Shown one piece after another: positions 9,455 to 16,401 of a stretch of 19,546 nucleotides of DNA. Source of the DNA: JAVVRI01 sp036654795. GTDB taxonomy: Bacteria; Bacteroidota; Bacteroidia; Bacteroidales; Tannerellaceae. The DNA is taken from NCBI GenBank assembly GCA_036654795.1, contig JAVVRI010000040.1, forward strand, positions 1 through 19,546, read 5' to 3'. Each line of letters opens with the position of its first letter. The first letter of the stretch is position 1. The notes under the pieces were generated by a model that was given only the letters and a program-made list of their open reading frames with translations, made no database searches and was not told where the DNA came from. The translations under genes were made by a program, and so were the position numbers.

Positions 9455-9554
9455 AATTATACTTTTGAGCTAGCTCAAAATCAATTTTGAGCCGGCTCAA
9501 AAACAATTATTAGCATGGTCGAAATCTATTTTGAGCCGGCTCAAAAGTATAATT
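9455..9554. repeat. Array of 18-bp palindromes on a 22-bp period within a 100-bp dyad
   Basis: Three perfect 18-bp palindromes are present: TTTTGAGCTAGCTCAAAA at 9463-9480, and TTTTGAGCCGGCTCAAAA at 9485-9502 and at 9529-9546. Their starts are 22 and 44 bp apart. The missing slot at 9507-9524 holds a decayed copy matching 12 of 18 positions in register, so the array is four units with 4-bp spacers (TCAA, ACAA, TCTA). The flanks AATTATAC (9455-9462) and GTATAATT (9547-9554) are reverse complements, which makes the whole block symmetric around 9504/9505. The outer 26-nt arms pair with only two mismatches. The first unit differs from the others at its two central bases (TA for CG), a change that keeps the palindrome intact. 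The function is unknown: operator array, extragenic palindrome element or RNA hairpin are all possible. Confidence 0.9.
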
Positions 9555-9621
9555 GCATATAAGAAAAAGAGCAAGATAATATACCTTTTCTATTAATATA
9601 CTGCACGTTAGAGCTAGTATG

Positions 9622-9657
9622 TCTGCATGTAGCCGACAACTGTCCCTAAAAAACACC
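9622..9657. repeat. 36-bp direct repeat, copy 1
   Basis: These 36 bases, beginning TCTGCATGTAGCCGACAACT and ending AAAAAACACC, recur without a mismatch at 9688-9723. Matching stops sharply on both sides (G versus C before, T versus A after). An internal GACA-AC-TGTC short inverted repeat lies in the middle. The intervening sequence is 30 bp. Confidence 0.92.
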
Positions 9658-9687
9658 TCAACACCTGTTATACACAAAATACCCTAC

Positions 9688-9723
9688 TCTGCATGTAGCC
9701 GACAACTGTCCCTAAAAAACACC
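9688..9723. repeat. 36-bp direct repeat, copy 2
   Basis: This is identical to 9622-9657 and lies directly upstream of the promoter-like element at 9731-9761, roughly 45 bp before the inferred transcription start. That position would suit an activator or repressor site. A 36-bp repeat with a 30-bp spacer also has CRISPR-like dimensions, but two copies without cas genes do not support that call. Confidence 0.92.
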
Positions 9724-9730
9724 ACTTTTG

Positions 9731-9761
9731 TTGGATGTCTTGATTTTTTTGACTAGGTTTG
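9731..9761 (+). promoter_or_regulatory. Predicted Bacteroidetes-type promoter of the DUF4838 gene
   Basis: A perfect -7 box TAGGTTTG (consensus TAnnTTTG) lies at 9754-9761. A weak -33 box TTGG (consensus TTTG) sits at 9731-9734 with a 19-bp spacer. Transcription would begin near 9768, giving a leader of about 23 nt to the ATG at 9791. This rests on consensus matching only. Confidence 0.55.
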
Positions 9762-9790
9762 TTAGCCTAATAGAACGAGAAAGAATAATC

Positions 9791-11983
9791 ATGAGAATCA
9801 CGAAATTTTGTGTTGCCTGCTTCCTATTTGCAGCAACAAGTGTTAGTGCACAGGTCATGCTGGTCAAAGAGGGGAAACCGCTGGCACGCATTTTGGTTGA
9901 TAAGACGCATTCGGCGGACACCAAGGCCGCCCTTTTGCTGCAAGACTTTGTGCAGCGGATCAGTGGCGCCACCCTTCCCATCGTGCCTGAGCAGATGCCG
10001 AAAAAAGGCGACATCGTCCTTGGCAAAGGAGACGTGTCCGGTCTGACGGAAGATGGCTTCCGTTTGACTACGGATCAGGGTATCTGCTACATCAGCAGCG
10101 GAGGGGACAAAGGTTCCGTCTATGGCGCTGTAACCTTGTTGGAAGATTATCTGGGCGTGGCCTACTATGGCGCGAATGCCTACACACTGACCAAGCAGCA
10201 GACGCTTACCCTCCCACGGATCGACCGCGCGGAGAATCCTGCTTTCCGTCATCGGCAAAGCCAGTGTTACGCTATGACTGAAGATCCCGTGTACAAGCAA
10301 TGGTTTCGCTTTGAAGACGCGGCTGAAGTGTTTGCCGGTGGCCTATGGGTGCATACGTTCGACCGCATTCTGCCTTCCGAGACCTATGGCGCCACGCACC
10401 CCGAATACTATTCATTCATCAAGGGCGAACGTCGTCCGGGAAAGGCCAGCCAGTGGTGCTTGACGAATCCGGAGGTGTTTGAGCTGGCTGCCAGCCGGAT
10501 TGACTCGATCTTTCAGGCTAATCCGGGGATGAAGATGATCTCTGTCAGCCAGAATGACGGCAACCATACGAATTGTAGCTGCCCGGCTTGCCAAGCGTTG
10601 GACGAGCAGGAGGGGGGGCCTTCCGGCAGTTTGATCCATTTTCTGAATAAGCTGGCAGCTCGTTTTCCGGACAAAGAGTTCTCTACGTTGGCCTATCTTT
10701 ACACCATGCATCCGCCGAAGCAGGTCAAGCCACTGCCGAACGTAAACATCATGCTCTGCGACATCGACTGCGATCGTGAGGTGCCGCTGACCGATAATGC
10801 CTCCGGGCGCGACTTTATGAAGGCACTTAAGGGATGGGCGGCTATCAGCCGGAACATTTTTGTGTGGGACTACGGTATCAACTTCGATAACTTTGTCTCC
10901 CCCTTTCCCAATTTCCCTATTCTGCAAAAGAACATACAGCTCTTTAAAGAGCACCATGCCACGATGCACTTCTCCCAAATTGGCGGTTCGAAAGGGGGCG
11001 ACTTCCCGGAGATGCGTGCCTATATGGTCAGCAAGCTAATGTGGAACCCTTACCAGAACGCCGACTCTCTGATGCGTTCGTTTATGGACGGCTATTACGG
11101 GGCGGCGGCTCCCTTTCTTTATCAGTATGAAAAGTTGCTCGAAGGCGGTTTGCTGGCTAGCGGGAAGCGGTTGTGGATCTATGATTCGCCCGTGACGCAC
11201 AAGGACGGCATGCTCAATACGCATTGTCGGAAGCGTTATAACGAGTTGTTCGATCAGGCGGAACAGGCTGTTGCCGGTGACGTTGTGTTGCTAAAACGCG
11301 TGCAACTCTCCCGCCTGCCACTGCAATATGCCGGGCTGGAAATAGCCCGTGCCGAGGGAAACCACGACTTAGGTGAGCTGAAAGCAGAGTTAGCCCTATT
11401 CGACCAGCGTACGCGCGAGTTTGCCGTTCCTACCTTAAACGAGCGAAATAATCCGCCGGCAGAGTACTGCCAGTTGTATGCTGAGCGTTATCTGCCCGGC
11501 AAAGCCAGAAACTTGGCTAAGGGGGCACAGGTGATCTGGCAAACTGCGCCATCGGGAAAGTATAAGGCTTTGGGCGAAACAGCCCTGACGGACGAACTCT
11601 TTGGAGGGACTACTTTTGTGGAAAGCTGGGTAGGCTGGGAGGGGGTGGATGCTGCCTTTATCCTCGATTTGGGGAAGGAGACGGCCTTCCGCTCAATTGA
11701 AGGGGACTTCCTGCATCAACTAGGAGGTTGGATTTTGCTGCCCAAGGGCGTTCGTTACTCCGTCTCTTCCGACAATCAGAACTACCGTCCGTTTGGCGAA
11801 AAGAGTTTACCGGAAGATCGCTCACCCAAGGTTAAGTTTGTCGGCGTGAAATGTGAAACGCCGTCTCCCGTCTCTGCCCGTTATATCAAAGTGGAGATCG
11901 AGGGAACTAAGACCTGCCCCTCTTGGCATTATGGCGTAGGTTATCCCGCTTGGCTCTTTATCGACGAAGTGACGGTTCTGTAA
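9791..11983 (+). CDS. Secreted DUF4838 protein with C-terminal discoidin-like domain
   Basis: A 730-residue exported protein. Residues 1-20 form a signal peptide (MRITKFCVACFLFAATSVSA, cut before Q21) with no lipobox, so it is probably periplasmic. Residues about 30-145 resemble the small N-terminal domain found before the barrel in GH20 and GH67 glycosidases (DKTHSADTKAALLLQDFVQR, then a YGAVTLLEDYLGVAYYG segment). Residues about 150-430 carry the DUF4838 core, with NPEVFELAASRIDSIF, VSQNDGNHTNCSCPACQALD and FVWDYGINFDNFVSPFPNF. Residues about 575-730 look like an F5/8 type C (discoidin) beta-sandwich. The likely role is binding or cleaving a glycan, but no DUF4838 activity is assumed here. 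The start at 9791 was chosen for the signal peptide; the frame is open upstream to a TTG. It is visibly more GC-rich than the ABC operon upstream and appears to be a single-gene transcription unit. Confidence 0.88.
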   Translation: MRITKFCVACFLFAATSVSAQVMLVKEGKPLARILVDKTHSADTKAALLLQDFVQRISGATLPIVPEQMPKKGDIVLGKGDVSGLTEDGFRLTTDQGICYISSGGDKGSVYGAVTLLEDYLGVAYYGANAYTLTKQQTLTLPRIDRAENPAFRHRQSQCYAMTEDPVYKQWFRFEDAAEVFAGGLWVHTFDRILPSETYGATHPEYYSFIKGERRPGKASQWCLTNPEVFELAASRIDSIFQANPGMKMISVSQNDGNHTNCSCPACQALDEQEGGPSGSLIHFLNKLAARFPDKEFSTLAYLYTMHPPKQVKPLPNVNIMLCDIDCDREVPLTDNASGRDFMKALKGWAAISRNIFVWDYGINFDNFVSPFPNFPILQKNIQLFKEHHATMHFSQIGGSKGGDFPEMRAYMVSKLMWNPYQNADSLMRSFMDGYYGAAAPFLYQYEKLLEGGLLASGKRLWIYDSPVTHKDGMLNTHCRKRYNELFDQAEQAVAGDVVLLKRVQLSRLPLQYAGLEIARAEGNHDLGELKAELALFDQRTREFAVPTLNERNNPPAEYCQLYAERYLPGKARNLAKGAQVIWQTAPSGKYKALGETALTDELFGGTTFVESWVGWEGVDAAFILDLGKETAFRSIEGDFLHQLGGWILLPKGVRYSVSSDNQNYRPFGEKSLPEDRSPKVKFVGVKCETPSPVSARYIKVEIEGTKTCPSWHYGVGYPAWLFIDEVTVL

Positions 11984-12063
11984 AAGCGCGAAACCTTCGG
12001 GGTATTAATGGAGGACGGAATGAATAAAACAGCGCTCAGACGGGTTGCTTTCGCCTAAAATAA

Positions 12064-12107
12064 CTACCTTTGCGGGTGAAACAAGAATTATAGATCCGCA
12101 AAGGTAG
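12064..12107. promoter_or_regulatory. 12-bp inverted repeat spanning promoter and ribosome-binding site of the FHA gene
   Basis: CTACCTTTGCGG at 12064-12075 is repeated as its exact reverse complement CCGCAAAGGTAG at 12096-12107, with a 20-nt loop. The left arm contains the -7 box TACCTTTG. The right arm contains AAAGG (12100-12104), a purine-rich ribosome-binding site 8 nt before the ATG at 12113. Because of the symmetry, a TACCTTTG box is also present on the minus strand. Confidence 0.85.
12065..12072 (+). promoter_or_regulatory. Predicted -7 box of the FHA gene
   Basis: TACCTTTG matches the Bacteroidetes -7 consensus TAnnTTTG exactly. The -33 box is weak: GTTG at 12044-12047, with a 17-bp spacer. 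Initiation would fall near 12079, so the transcript would carry only the right arm of the surrounding inverted repeat. The leader would be about 34 nt. Confidence 0.6.
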
Positions 12108-12112
12108 TAAAT

Positions 12113-12652
12113 ATGAAAAGAGTATTCTGTCCGAAATGTGACCAGCAGTTATCATTTGATGAAACGAAATATCCCGAAGGTAAAGCATTAGCTTTTGTTT
12201 GTTCCCAATGTGGTTCGCAGTTTAAGGTGAGACTGGGGCAAAAGATTGTGCATACCGATATGGGAGAAGAAAAAGAGGTAAAGGAAGCAGACTTTTCTTG
12301 TGGATACATCACCGTACTAGAAAATACATTCGGCTTTCGTCAAGAGCTGGCACTTGTTCTGGGCGACAATGTGATTGGTCGGAGAAACAAGGATACGGAC
12401 GGGGTAGACCTGCCGATCATCAGCGCCGACCCAAGCATGGGGCGCAAGCATTGCGTTGTCAACGTAAAGCAGGATCATGAGGGTAAATATCTTTACACCC
12501 TACGCGACTTTCCCAGCCTGACGGGTACTTTCCTGCGCAGCGTCTGTCTTGGTAAGCGGGAACAAGCACGCATTCTGGAAGGTGCCGTCGTTACGATGGG
12601 AGCTACTACGTTTATACTTCACGCCGCTCCGGGACAGGAAGAAGAGGACTAA
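12113..12652 (+). CDS. Zinc-ribbon and FHA domain protein
   Basis: A 179-residue cytoplasmic protein. The N-terminus is a zinc ribbon with two CxxC pairs (C6/C9 and C30/C33), resembling the MJ0042-type finger. Residues about 70-170 form a forkhead-associated domain, a phosphothreonine-peptide reader: GR at 89-90, S108, RKH at 111-113, and SLTGTF at 135-140. In most FHA domains the last motif is SxNGT; here the asparagine is a threonine (T137), so binding may be altered. The C-terminus is acidic. There is no signal peptide or membrane helix. It follows its own promoter-like box and lies 95 bp before the TolC-like gene, so it may be co-transcribed with the exporter. A role as phosphorylation-dependent adaptor or regulator is an inference. 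No kinase or phosphatase gene is in view. Confidence 0.85.
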   Translation: MKRVFCPKCDQQLSFDETKYPEGKALAFVCSQCGSQFKVRLGQKIVHTDMGEEKEVKEADFSCGYITVLENTFGFRQELALVLGDNVIGRRNKDTDGVDLPIISADPSMGRKHCVVNVKQDHEGKYLYTLRDFPSLTGTFLRSVCLGKREQARILEGAVVTMGATTFILHAAPGQEEED

Positions 12653-12747
12653 TCAAGGATACCATATAGACTTTATTGTCTGAACAATCTGAAGGAAGTT
12701 GTTGTTATTATTCAACAATCTCGTTTAGACTAAATACAATAATCTAT
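12653..12747. other. Short spacer before the exporter operon with small inverted repeats
   Basis: The 95-bp AT-rich gap contains ATTGT-CTGA-ACAAT (12675-12688) and TTGTTG-8 nt-CAACAA (12699-12718). The octamer AACAATCT occurs twice, starting at 12683 and 12714. No clear TAnnTTTG box was found, so the exporter may be read from the FHA promoter or from a promoter of another type. Confidence 0.45.
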
Positions 12748-14196
12748 ATGACTGGAATTATAAGAACCGGAGCCCTGCTGCTGGTTTGTCTCTTTCCTCT
12801 TACTGTCGTTGCGCAAGAGGAGGTGCTGAGTCTTAGCTTGGAGCAGTCGATGACACTGTTGCAACAAGAAAATAAAAACCTTCAAATAGCCGGAAAGGGT
12901 GTGGAGTGGGCACGGAGCGAGCAACAGAAGTTGCAATCCTTTTGGTATCCTTCTCTTTTTGCCTCCGGAGCTTTTGTCCATCTCTCCAATCCGGTGGAGG
13001 CAAGGCAGCCGCTCAATCAGTTTACTGATCCGGCAAAGGACTATCTTCATTCCATCTTGCCGGACGACCGGTTGATCTCTTCTCTACTTGATAAGATTGG
13101 AAGTTATACGTTAACCTTTCCACTTGTGGCGCAAAACATTACGTCTGTGGATGCTAATCTGACTTGGCCACTCTTTACCGGTGGGAAGCGTATCTATGCA
13201 GCCAAGATCGGTAAAGCGATGGTGCAGGCGGCCGAGGTAAACCGGAACCAAGTAGACGCTGCGCAACAGACCTTACTTATTCAAAACTATTTTGCCTTAC
13301 GCCTAGGACAGCGGGTGGAAGAGGTGCGCACGGCAACCTATGCTTCCTTGCAGACGCACTACAGCCAAGCCCTCAAGTTGGAACAAAACGGTATGATTAA
13401 CCGTGCCGAATGTTTGCTGGCCGAGGTCAGCAGGGACGAAGCTAAGCGTGAGCTGGAATCTTCTCGCAAAGAACTGAAGGTAGCCCGTCAAGCATTGAAA
13501 AGTCTGATTGGTCTTTCACCTGAGCAGGAGGTAAGCACAACGACGCCTCTTTTCATTAATACCCTTTTACCTCCGATTGATGATTTCCGTACATTGGTGC
13601 CGGGTGGCAACTATATGGTCAATCAGTTGAAGTTGCAAGAAGCCATTGCCGGACATGAAGGGAAGATTGCCCGCTCGGCCTATATGCCCAACATTGCTTT
13701 GTTCGGGAAACAGACGCTTTATGCACATGGCGTAGATAAATACCTTATGCCCCGTACAATGGTAGGGGTAGGCTTTACGTGGACACTCTTCGATGGACTA
13801 GATCGCGAGAAACGTATCAAGCAGGCGAAACTTACCGTACAGTCTCTTTCACTCGGCAGGCAACAGGCCGTGACGGATTTGGAGGTAGCTATTGACAAAT
13901 TCTACAGCCAGCTTCAAAATGCATTGGATGATGTGGCGGCACTTCGTACGACTGTCCGCATGAGCGACGAACTGTTGCGCATCCGCAAACGCTCCTTTCA
14001 GGAAGGAATGGCTACCTCGGCTGAGGTGGTGGATGCCGAAGTGATGCTGACCAAGGTGCGTGTTGCCATGCTGCTGGCTTACTACGCATACGATGTGGCT
14101 TTGATTAACCTGCTGACGGTTTGCGGCACGCCACAGGACTTTGCCTCTTACCGCCATGGTGCGCAAACGGAGCAGACTGTTTTTACAAACGAATAA
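12748..14196 (+). CDS. TolC-family outer-membrane efflux protein
   Basis: A 482-residue outer-membrane channel subunit. The signal peptide spans residues 1-22 (LLLVCLFPLTVVA, cut before QEEV). Two OEP-type halves follow, with long helical stretches such as LSLEQSMTLLQQENKNLQIAG near the N-terminus, VDANLTWPLFTGGKRIYAAK in the first beta strand and hairpin, and VGVGFTWTLFDGLDREKRIKQ at the equivalent point of the second half. This internal duplication is the TolC signature, and the length is typical. It would form the trimeric exit duct for the adaptor and permeases encoded directly downstream (22-bp gap to the adaptor gene). The ATG at 12748 was chosen because it gives a clean signal peptide; in-frame codons upstream add a non-signal extension. 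The substrate is unknown. Confidence 0.92.
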   Translation: MTGIIRTGALLLVCLFPLTVVAQEEVLSLSLEQSMTLLQQENKNLQIAGKGVEWARSEQQKLQSFWYPSLFASGAFVHLSNPVEARQPLNQFTDPAKDYLHSILPDDRLISSLLDKIGSYTLTFPLVAQNITSVDANLTWPLFTGGKRIYAAKIGKAMVQAAEVNRNQVDAAQQTLLIQNYFALRLGQRVEEVRTATYASLQTHYSQALKLEQNGMINRAECLLAEVSRDEAKRELESSRKELKVARQALKSLIGLSPEQEVSTTTPLFINTLLPPIDDFRTLVPGGNYMVNQLKLQEAIAGHEGKIARSAYMPNIALFGKQTLYAHGVDKYLMPRTMVGVGFTWTLFDGLDREKRIKQAKLTVQSLSLGRQQAVTDLEVAIDKFYSQLQNALDDVAALRTTVRMSDELLRIRKRSFQEGMATSAEVVDAEVMLTKVRVAMLLAYYAYDVALINLLTVCGTPQDFASYRHGAQTEQTVFTNE

Positions 14197-14218
14197 CCAA
14201 CTGTATTATAGTAAAGCT

Positions 14219-15214
14219 ATGGATAAGACGAAGAAATATCTTACAATCTCTTTTGCAACCGTGCTGATTGCGGTTGTTGTCATCTCATTGGTCGGTATGT
14301 GGCTGATGGGCGAGAAGCCACTCTTGCTACAGGGACAGATTGAAGCCACCGAGATACGCATCTCCGGCAAACTACCCGGACGTATTGATACTTTCCTTGT
14401 GAAAGAGGGACAGAATGTGCTTCGTGGTGATACGCTTGTGGTGATCAATAGTCCCGAAGCATGGGCTAAGTATGATCAGGTGAACGCGCTAGAGTCTGTC
14501 GCTGTCTTTCAACACCAAAAGATAGATGCCGGCACACGCGAGCAGATCATTGCCACCGTCCTGCAACTATGGAACAAATCGAAGTCCGACCTCCTTCTAG
14601 CCCGAACGACTAACGACCGCATTGGGGCACTTTATCGTGACAGTGTGGTCACCTCCCAACGTCGTGACGAGGTGGAGGCGCTCTATCAAGCAGCTGTTGC
14701 CAATGAGAAGGCTTGCCATAACCAGTATCTGCTCGCTGTGGACGGTGCGCAGAAGCAGGATAAGGAGAGCGCCCTCTCAATGGTCGATGCTGCCCGTAGT
14801 ACGGTGGATGAGGTGACGGCTCTTTTGCAGGATGCTCGCTTAACCGCTCCTGAGTCCGGACAGATCGCTGCCATCTTTCCTAAGCGGGGTGAGTTGGTTG
14901 GGGCGGGTATGCCGATTATGAATTTGGTCGTGCTCAGTGATGTGCATTTGGTGCTGAACGTTCGTGAAGACCGTCTGCCGTATTTTCGTATGGGCGGCTC
15001 CTTTCTGGGGGATGTGCCGGCTATTAACCGGAAAGAGATTCCTTTTCATATCACTTATATCAGTCCGTTGGGTAGCTTTGCAACTTGGAAGTCTACGAAG
15101 CAGACGGGCAGTTATGACCTGAAGACCTTCCAGCTTCATGCCTATCCGAATGAGCCGGTGGAGGGACTTCGTCCCGGCATGTCCGTATTGGTACGTTTAA
15201 GCAACGTTCGGTAA
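14219..15214 (+). CDS. HlyD-family membrane-fusion (adaptor) protein
   Basis: A 331-residue periplasmic adaptor anchored by one N-terminal helix (about residues 8-30). Residues about 37-76 form the first half of the lipoyl-like domain (ISGKLPGRIDTFLVKEGQNV, then RGDTLVVINSPE). Residues about 80-205 form an alpha-helical hairpin that should contact the TolC-like channel. The second lipoyl half is at about 207-238 (LTAPESGQIAAIFPKRGELV), followed by a beta-barrel region ending GLRPGMSVLVRL. The order matches HlyD/EmrA/YbhG-type adaptors. The start at 14219 gives a short basic segment before the membrane anchor. Its stop codon shares one base with the start of the first permease gene, so the two are translationally linked. 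It bridges the inner-membrane permeases and the outer-membrane channel. Confidence 0.93.
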   Translation: MDKTKKYLTISFATVLIAVVVISLVGMWLMGEKPLLLQGQIEATEIRISGKLPGRIDTFLVKEGQNVLRGDTLVVINSPEAWAKYDQVNALESVAVFQHQKIDAGTREQIIATVLQLWNKSKSDLLLARTTNDRIGALYRDSVVTSQRRDEVEALYQAAVANEKACHNQYLLAVDGAQKQDKESALSMVDAARSTVDEVTALLQDARLTAPESGQIAAIFPKRGELVGAGMPIMNLVVLSDVHLVLNVREDRLPYFRMGGSFLGDVPAINRKEIPFHITYISPLGSFATWKSTKQTGSYDLKTFQLHAYPNEPVEGLRPGMSVLVRLSNVR

Positions 15215-16401
15215 TGAAGGCGTGGATGCAAAAGAGCAGCTTTTGCGCAGTGCTTCGCCGGGAGCTTTGCCGCTTGGTGTCGCGCAGGCTCTATGTAGGG
15301 GTTTGTATTGTCTTGCCGCTGTTCAGCCTCTTCTTTATGGCGACGATCTTTGGTAACGGGCAGATGGAGAACATCCCAATCGGTCTTGTCGATCAGGACG
15401 GAACTGCCCTTTCGCGTCAAGTGTTGCGCAGTGTGGAGGCTGTGCCTACTTTCCGCGTCACACGTCATTTTACAGATGCCGACGCGGCTCGTCGGGCTAC
15501 GGAGGCGAAGGAGATTTATGGCTACCTTGTCATCCCTTATCACTTTGAAACGAATGTGACAGGCGGCCGGCAGGCGGTACTTTCCTATTATTATCATTAT
15601 GCGCTACTCAGTGTGGGAAGTGAGTTGCGCGGAGCTTTTGAGGGGGTGTTGGGACAGCTGTCGCTTTCGCCCATCGTCATGCAAGCTACTGCCTTAGGGG
15701 TAGGAGGGCAACAGATCAGCTCATTTCTTATGCCTGTTACTGCTTCCGGCCATCCGCTGTATAATCCGGATTTGGATTATTCGGTCTATCTAAGCCAACC
15801 CTTCTTCTTTATATTCCTTCAGGTACTTTTGCTACTTACTACGATCTATGCGGTAGGCAGCGAACTGAAATATGGGACGGCGGATGCGTGGTTGGCTGTG
15901 GCGAAGGGTAATATGATGGTTGCTTTGATGGGGAAGTTGCTTCCTTATACGGTTGTTTTTAGTTTGATGTCCGTCCTGGCCAATTGGGTGTTGTTTGATG
16001 TGATGCAGATACCCTTTTCGTGTGGCTTTTGGCCGCTGAATGGGGTGGCCGTGCTCTTTGTTGTGGCAACGCAGGCCTTGGCGGTATTCCTCTTTGCTCT
16101 CTTTCCGGCACTTAGTTTGATGATTAGCGTGGTGTCGATGGTCGGTTCGCTTGGAGCAACGCTTTCGGGGGTAACCTTTCCGGTTCCTTCTATGTATGCA
16201 CCGGTCTATTATCTGTCTTATCTCTTTCCGGTGCGCCACTTTGTGGAGATCAACCAGAACCTACTGTATGGCGATTATGGCTTTGCTTATGCGTGGCAGC
16301 ATGTGAGTGTTTTGTTTGTCTTTATCCTGCTTGCCTTGTTGCTGGTTCCTCGGCTGAAGGGGGCTATTATCCATAAATATGCGTATGAAACGATTGAATA
16401 A
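15214..16401 (+). CDS. ABC-2 type transporter permease, first subunit
   Basis: A 395-residue inner-membrane permease of the ABC-2 (YhhJ/YbhS/YbhR-like) class. One helix at about 27-45 is followed by a large extracytoplasmic domain (about 46-190) with the family strand IPIGLVDQDGTALSRQV, then five helices at about 195-214, 237-262, 275-297, 300-322 and 362-380. The segment TLSGVTFPVPSMYAPVYYLS (316-335) is the usual G-x-(T/S)-(F/Y)-P turn before the last helix. ATG overlaps the TAA of the adaptor gene by one base, and the gene overlaps the next permease by 23 bp. It probably forms a heterodimer with that neighbour. These permeases need an ATPase, but none is encoded beside it. The substrate is unknown. 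Confidence 0.9.
   Translation: MKAWMQKSSFCAVLRRELCRLVSRRLYVGVCIVLPLFSLFFMATIFGNGQMENIPIGLVDQDGTALSRQVLRSVEAVPTFRVTRHFTDADAARRATEAKEIYGYLVIPYHFETNVTGGRQAVLSYYYHYALLSVGSELRGAFEGVLGQLSLSPIVMQATALGVGGQQISSFLMPVTASGHPLYNPDLDYSVYLSQPFFFIFLQVLLLLTTIYAVGSELKYGTADAWLAVAKGNMMVALMGKLLPYTVVFSLMSVLANWVLFDVMQIPFSCGFWPLNGVAVLFVVATQALAVFLFALFPALSLMISVVSMVGSLGATLSGVTFPVPSMYAPVYYLSYLFPVRHFVEINQNLLYGDYGFAYAWQHVSVLFVFILLALLLVPRLKGAIIHKYAYETIE

Larger units (their letters stand above)
9396..9790. other. 395-bp intergenic region between ABC operon and DUF4838 gene
   Basis: No coding sequence is supportable here. The stretch holds, in order, a plain AT-rich spacer (9396-9454), a 100-bp dyad made of 18-bp palindromes on a 22-bp period (9455-9554), an AT-rich spacer (9555-9621), two identical 36-bp direct repeats (9622-9657 and 9688-9723), and a Bacteroidetes-type promoter (9731-9761) with a short leader. 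By eye it also marks a change from AT-rich sequence upstream to more GC-rich sequence downstream. Confidence 0.8.

Noticed and set aside
9455..9554. Intrinsic terminator of the ABC operon
   Set aside because: The palindromes have almost no loop, and no T-run follows the last stem. The regular 22-bp period is not typical of a terminator.
9622..9723. CRISPR array
   Set aside because: Only two repeats and one spacer are present, no cas genes are in the window, and I do not recognise the repeat as a known Bacteroidales CRISPR repeat. It is kept as a direct repeat pair.
9728..9790. Upstream in-frame extension of the DUF4838 gene
   Set aside because: Starting there would place 21 residues before a clear signal peptide and would overlap the promoter. 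The ATG at 9791 fits better.
10412..10978. 188-codon open frame on the minus strand
   Set aside because: It lies fully inside the DUF4838 gene, has no recognisable domain, and its residue composition is that of an antisense shadow of a GC-rich gene.
12008..12058. 16-codon small reading frame upstream of the FHA gene
   Set aside because: It is very short, has no convincing ribosome-binding site, lies before the inferred promoter and has no recognisable sequence.
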